Shown here: positions 31,873-33,552 of the stretch, piece after piece
Position numbering within the stretch: the stretch's first letter is position 1
Layout: every line of letters begins with the position of its first letter
From: Pedobacter petrophilus
GTDB taxonomy: Bacteria; Bacteroidota; Bacteroidia; Sphingobacteriales; Sphingobacteriaceae
Direction of reading: 5' to 3'
DNA length: 33,552 bases
NCBI RefSeq assembly: GCF_009674725.1
Contig: NZ_WKKH01000046.1
Coordinates: forward strand, 1 to 33,552
Notes under the pieces: model-generated
The model's input: only the letters and a program-made list of their open reading frames with translations
What the model was told of the DNA's origin: nothing
Database searches by the model: none
Position numbers and translations under genes: made by a program

Positions 31873-33321
31873 ATGATTAAGAGACAGCAAATTAAAGATT
31901 TATTACAATCGACTGCATTTGGCACAGAAGTAACGGTTATGGGATGGGTAAGAACTTTCCGCAATAATCAGTTTATCGCTTTAAATGATGGAAGTTGCAT
32001 GAGCAATATCCAGGTAGTAATCGATTTTAATAATTTACCAGATGAGCTGTTGAAAAGAATCACCACTGGCGCGGCCATCTCTGCAACCGGAAGCTTAGTA
32101 GAATCTTTAGGTAAAGGACAAACAGTTGAGATTAAGGCAACTGGGGTAGAAATTTTAGGTGATAGCGATCCTGAAAAATTTCCTTTACAACCTAAAAAAC
32201 ACAGTTTAGAGTTTTTACGTGAAATTGCGCACCTGCGTTTCCGTACAAACACGTTCAACGCAGTTTTTAAAGTTAGACATGCCCTGGCATTTGCCATTCA
32301 TCAATTTTATAACGAACGCGGCTTTGTTTACATGCACACGCCCGTAATTACAGCCAGTGATGCCGAAGGTGCCGGCGAAATGTTTAAAGTAACCACCCTC
32401 GATTTTGACAATACGCCCCGCACCGAAGATGGAAAAGTAGATTTCTCGCAGGATTTCTTTGCCCGTGCCACTAACTTAACCGTTTCCGGACAACTGGAAG
32501 GTGAACTGGCAGCTATGGCTTTTGGGAAGATTTATACATTTGGTCCGACATTCAGGGCTGAAAACTCCAATACCACCCGCCACTTAGCAGAATTCTGGAT
32601 GGTTGAACCTGAATTTGCTTTCGCAGATTTAGAGGATAACATGCAGCTTGCAGAAGACATGATGAAGTATGTTATTAAATATGCTTTAGATCACTGCAAA
32701 GATGAATTGGAATTCTTAAACAGTCGTTTAGCGGAAGAGGATAAACAAAAACCTCAAAACGAACGCAGTGAACTTACCTTGTTAGAGAAATTAGATTTCT
32801 GTTTAAAGAATGATTTTGAGCGCTTAACCTACACAGAAGCGATTAGAATTTTAAAATCTTCCAAGCCTAACCAGAAGAAACAATTTAAATATTTAATTGA
32901 TGAGTGGGGAGCTGATTTACAAAGCGAGCACGAACGCTTCCTGGTTGAAAAGCACTTTAAAAAACCGGTAATTTTAACAGATTACCCTGCAGATATTAAA
33001 TCGTTCTACATGCGCCAGAATGAACCAGATGCTGAAGGCAGACAAACAGTTGCTGCAATGGATATTCTGTTTCCGGGGATTGGTGAAATGATTGGCGGTT
33101 CTCAGCGCGAAGAACGTTTAGACCGTTTAACAAAGAGAATGGAAGAGTTAAACATTCCGCAGGATGAGCTTTGGTGGTATTTAGATACGCGCCGTTTTGG
33201 AACTGCACCGCATGCTGGTTTCGGCCTTGGTTTTGAACGTTTAGTATTGTTCGTAACCGGAATGACCAATATCCGTGATGTAATTGCTTTTCCTAGATTC
33301 CCGAAAAACGCAGAGTTTTAA
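31873..33321 (+). CDS. asnS: Asparaginyl-tRNA synthetase
   Basis: Class IIb aminoacyl-tRNA synthetase charging tRNA-Asn. The 482-residue protein has an N-terminal OB-fold anticodon-binding domain (about 15-110: VTVMGWVRTFRNNQFIALNDGS) and a class II catalytic core. Motif 2 is FRAENSNTTRHLAEFWMVEPE (from F227) and motif 3 is GFGLGFERLVLFVTGM (from G449). The RHLAEFWMVEPE form and the insert GSQREERLDRL are as expected for AsnRS rather than AspRS. Its presence means asparaginyl-tRNA is made directly here, so transamidation is not needed for Asn. It has a clear -7 element upstream and, after a heptad repeat array, a strong terminator. It is monocistronic. Confidence 0.97.
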   Translation: MIKRQQIKDLLQSTAFGTEVTVMGWVRTFRNNQFIALNDGSCMSNIQVVIDFNNLPDELLKRITTGAAISATGSLVESLGKGQTVEIKATGVEILGDSDPEKFPLQPKKHSLEFLREIAHLRFRTNTFNAVFKVRHALAFAIHQFYNERGFVYMHTPVITASDAEGAGEMFKVTTLDFDNTPRTEDGKVDFSQDFFARATNLTVSGQLEGELAAMAFGKIYTFGPTFRAENSNTTRHLAEFWMVEPEFAFADLEDNMQLAEDMMKYVIKYALDHCKDELEFLNSRLAEEDKQKPQNERSELTLLEKLDFCLKNDFERLTYTEAIRILKSSKPNQKKQFKYLIDEWGADLQSEHERFLVEKHFKKPVILTDYPADIKSFYMRQNEPDAEGRQTVAAMDILFPGIGEMIGGSQREERLDRLTKRMEELNIPQDELWWYLDTRRFGTAPHAGFGLGFERLVLFVTGMTNIRDVIAFPRFPKNAEF

Positions 33322-33325
33322 TGGT

Positions 33326-33373
33326 GAAAGCGGAAAGCGGAAAGCGAAAAGCGAAAAGCGAAAAGCGAAAAGC
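33326..33373 (+). repeat. GAAAGCG/AAAAGCG heptad array after asnS
   Basis: Seven consecutive 7-base units begin 4 bases after the asnS stop: three GAAAGCG, then three AAAAGCG and a partial AAAAGC. The clean switch from G to A at the first base of the unit suggests expansion by slippage. The terminator follows 10 bases later. Confidence 0.9.
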
Positions 33374-33383
33374 ATAGAGACAG

Positions 33384-33411
33384 CCGTTCGAATAAATTCG
33401 AACGGTTTTTT
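33384..33411 (+). terminator. Terminator of asnS
   Basis: CCGTTCGAA (33384-33392) pairs perfectly with TTCGAACGG (33397-33405) around TAAA, followed by six T. Confidence 0.9.
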
Positions 33412-33552
33412 CATTTTAGCGATTAAGGAAATTAACCACAGATATGCAGGATAAACACAGATCAGGTTTGTAGAAGAGATTGTAAAATGAACTGTGTCAG
33501 TTAAGGAATTAAGAATTTGATTTTTTAACTTTATGATACAGATTATGAGTGA
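33412..33552. other. Window end, no gene seen
   Basis: The remaining 141 bases hold no supported feature; they are cut by the window edge. Confidence 0.3.

Overview
The window looks like chromosomal DNA from a Bacteroidota bacterium, most likely Pedobacter or a close relative in the Sphingobacteriaceae. The evidence is AT-rich DNA with short genes' leaders carrying Bacteroidota-type promoters (TAnnTTTG at -7), a type III glutamine synthetase, the long Bacteroidota form of PurM, a DUF6266 protein, an Oar-like TonB-dependent receptor, and interspersed palindromes of the CCTGAA-N5-TTCAGG type. This is inference from gene content; no 16S gene is present.

Layout. Positions 1-1010 hold a possible insertion-sequence end, an unrecognised 170-residue gene and a complete tRNA-His unit with promoter and terminator. 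From 1186 to 5497 there are housekeeping genes: RNase HI, a DUF6266 protein, fructose-1,6-bisphosphatase, a YfcE-type phosphoesterase, and the coupled pair gloA2-trmN6. A 1.1 kb repeat-rich gap (5498-6628) leads to purL. Then come tonB (opposite strand), glnN (GSIII) and purM, so two purine-biosynthesis steps flank the enzyme that makes the glutamine used by PurL. From 15380 to 21276 the genes are mostly for the cell envelope or export: a secreted S1/P1 nuclease, an M57 lipoprotein metalloprotease and a large outer-membrane TonB-dependent receptor.

The right third holds dihydrolipoyl dehydrogenase (with a nested inverted repeat in its leader), a metallo-beta-lactamase-fold hydrolase coupled to a GNAT acetyltransferase, a 119-residue unknown next to ferritin, and a tight three-gene operon: circularly permuted ATP-grasp, alpha-E (DUF403) and transglutaminase-like protein. 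That trio is a known but biochemically unresolved peptide-ligation/cleavage-type cluster and is the most interesting system here. It is followed by a convergent MutS-like ATPase without mismatch-recognition domains, and by asnS.

A second theme is non-coding structure. Degenerate tandem arrays with a 7-bp period occur in five intergenic spots (after glnN, before purM, after lpd, after the transglutaminase gene, after asnS), each with a different heptamer. There is also an 85-bp tandem duplication touching the end of tonB, and two stacked terminator-like hairpins with no gene in front of them (26521-26642). No CRISPR array, rRNA, complete mobile element or prophage was seen.
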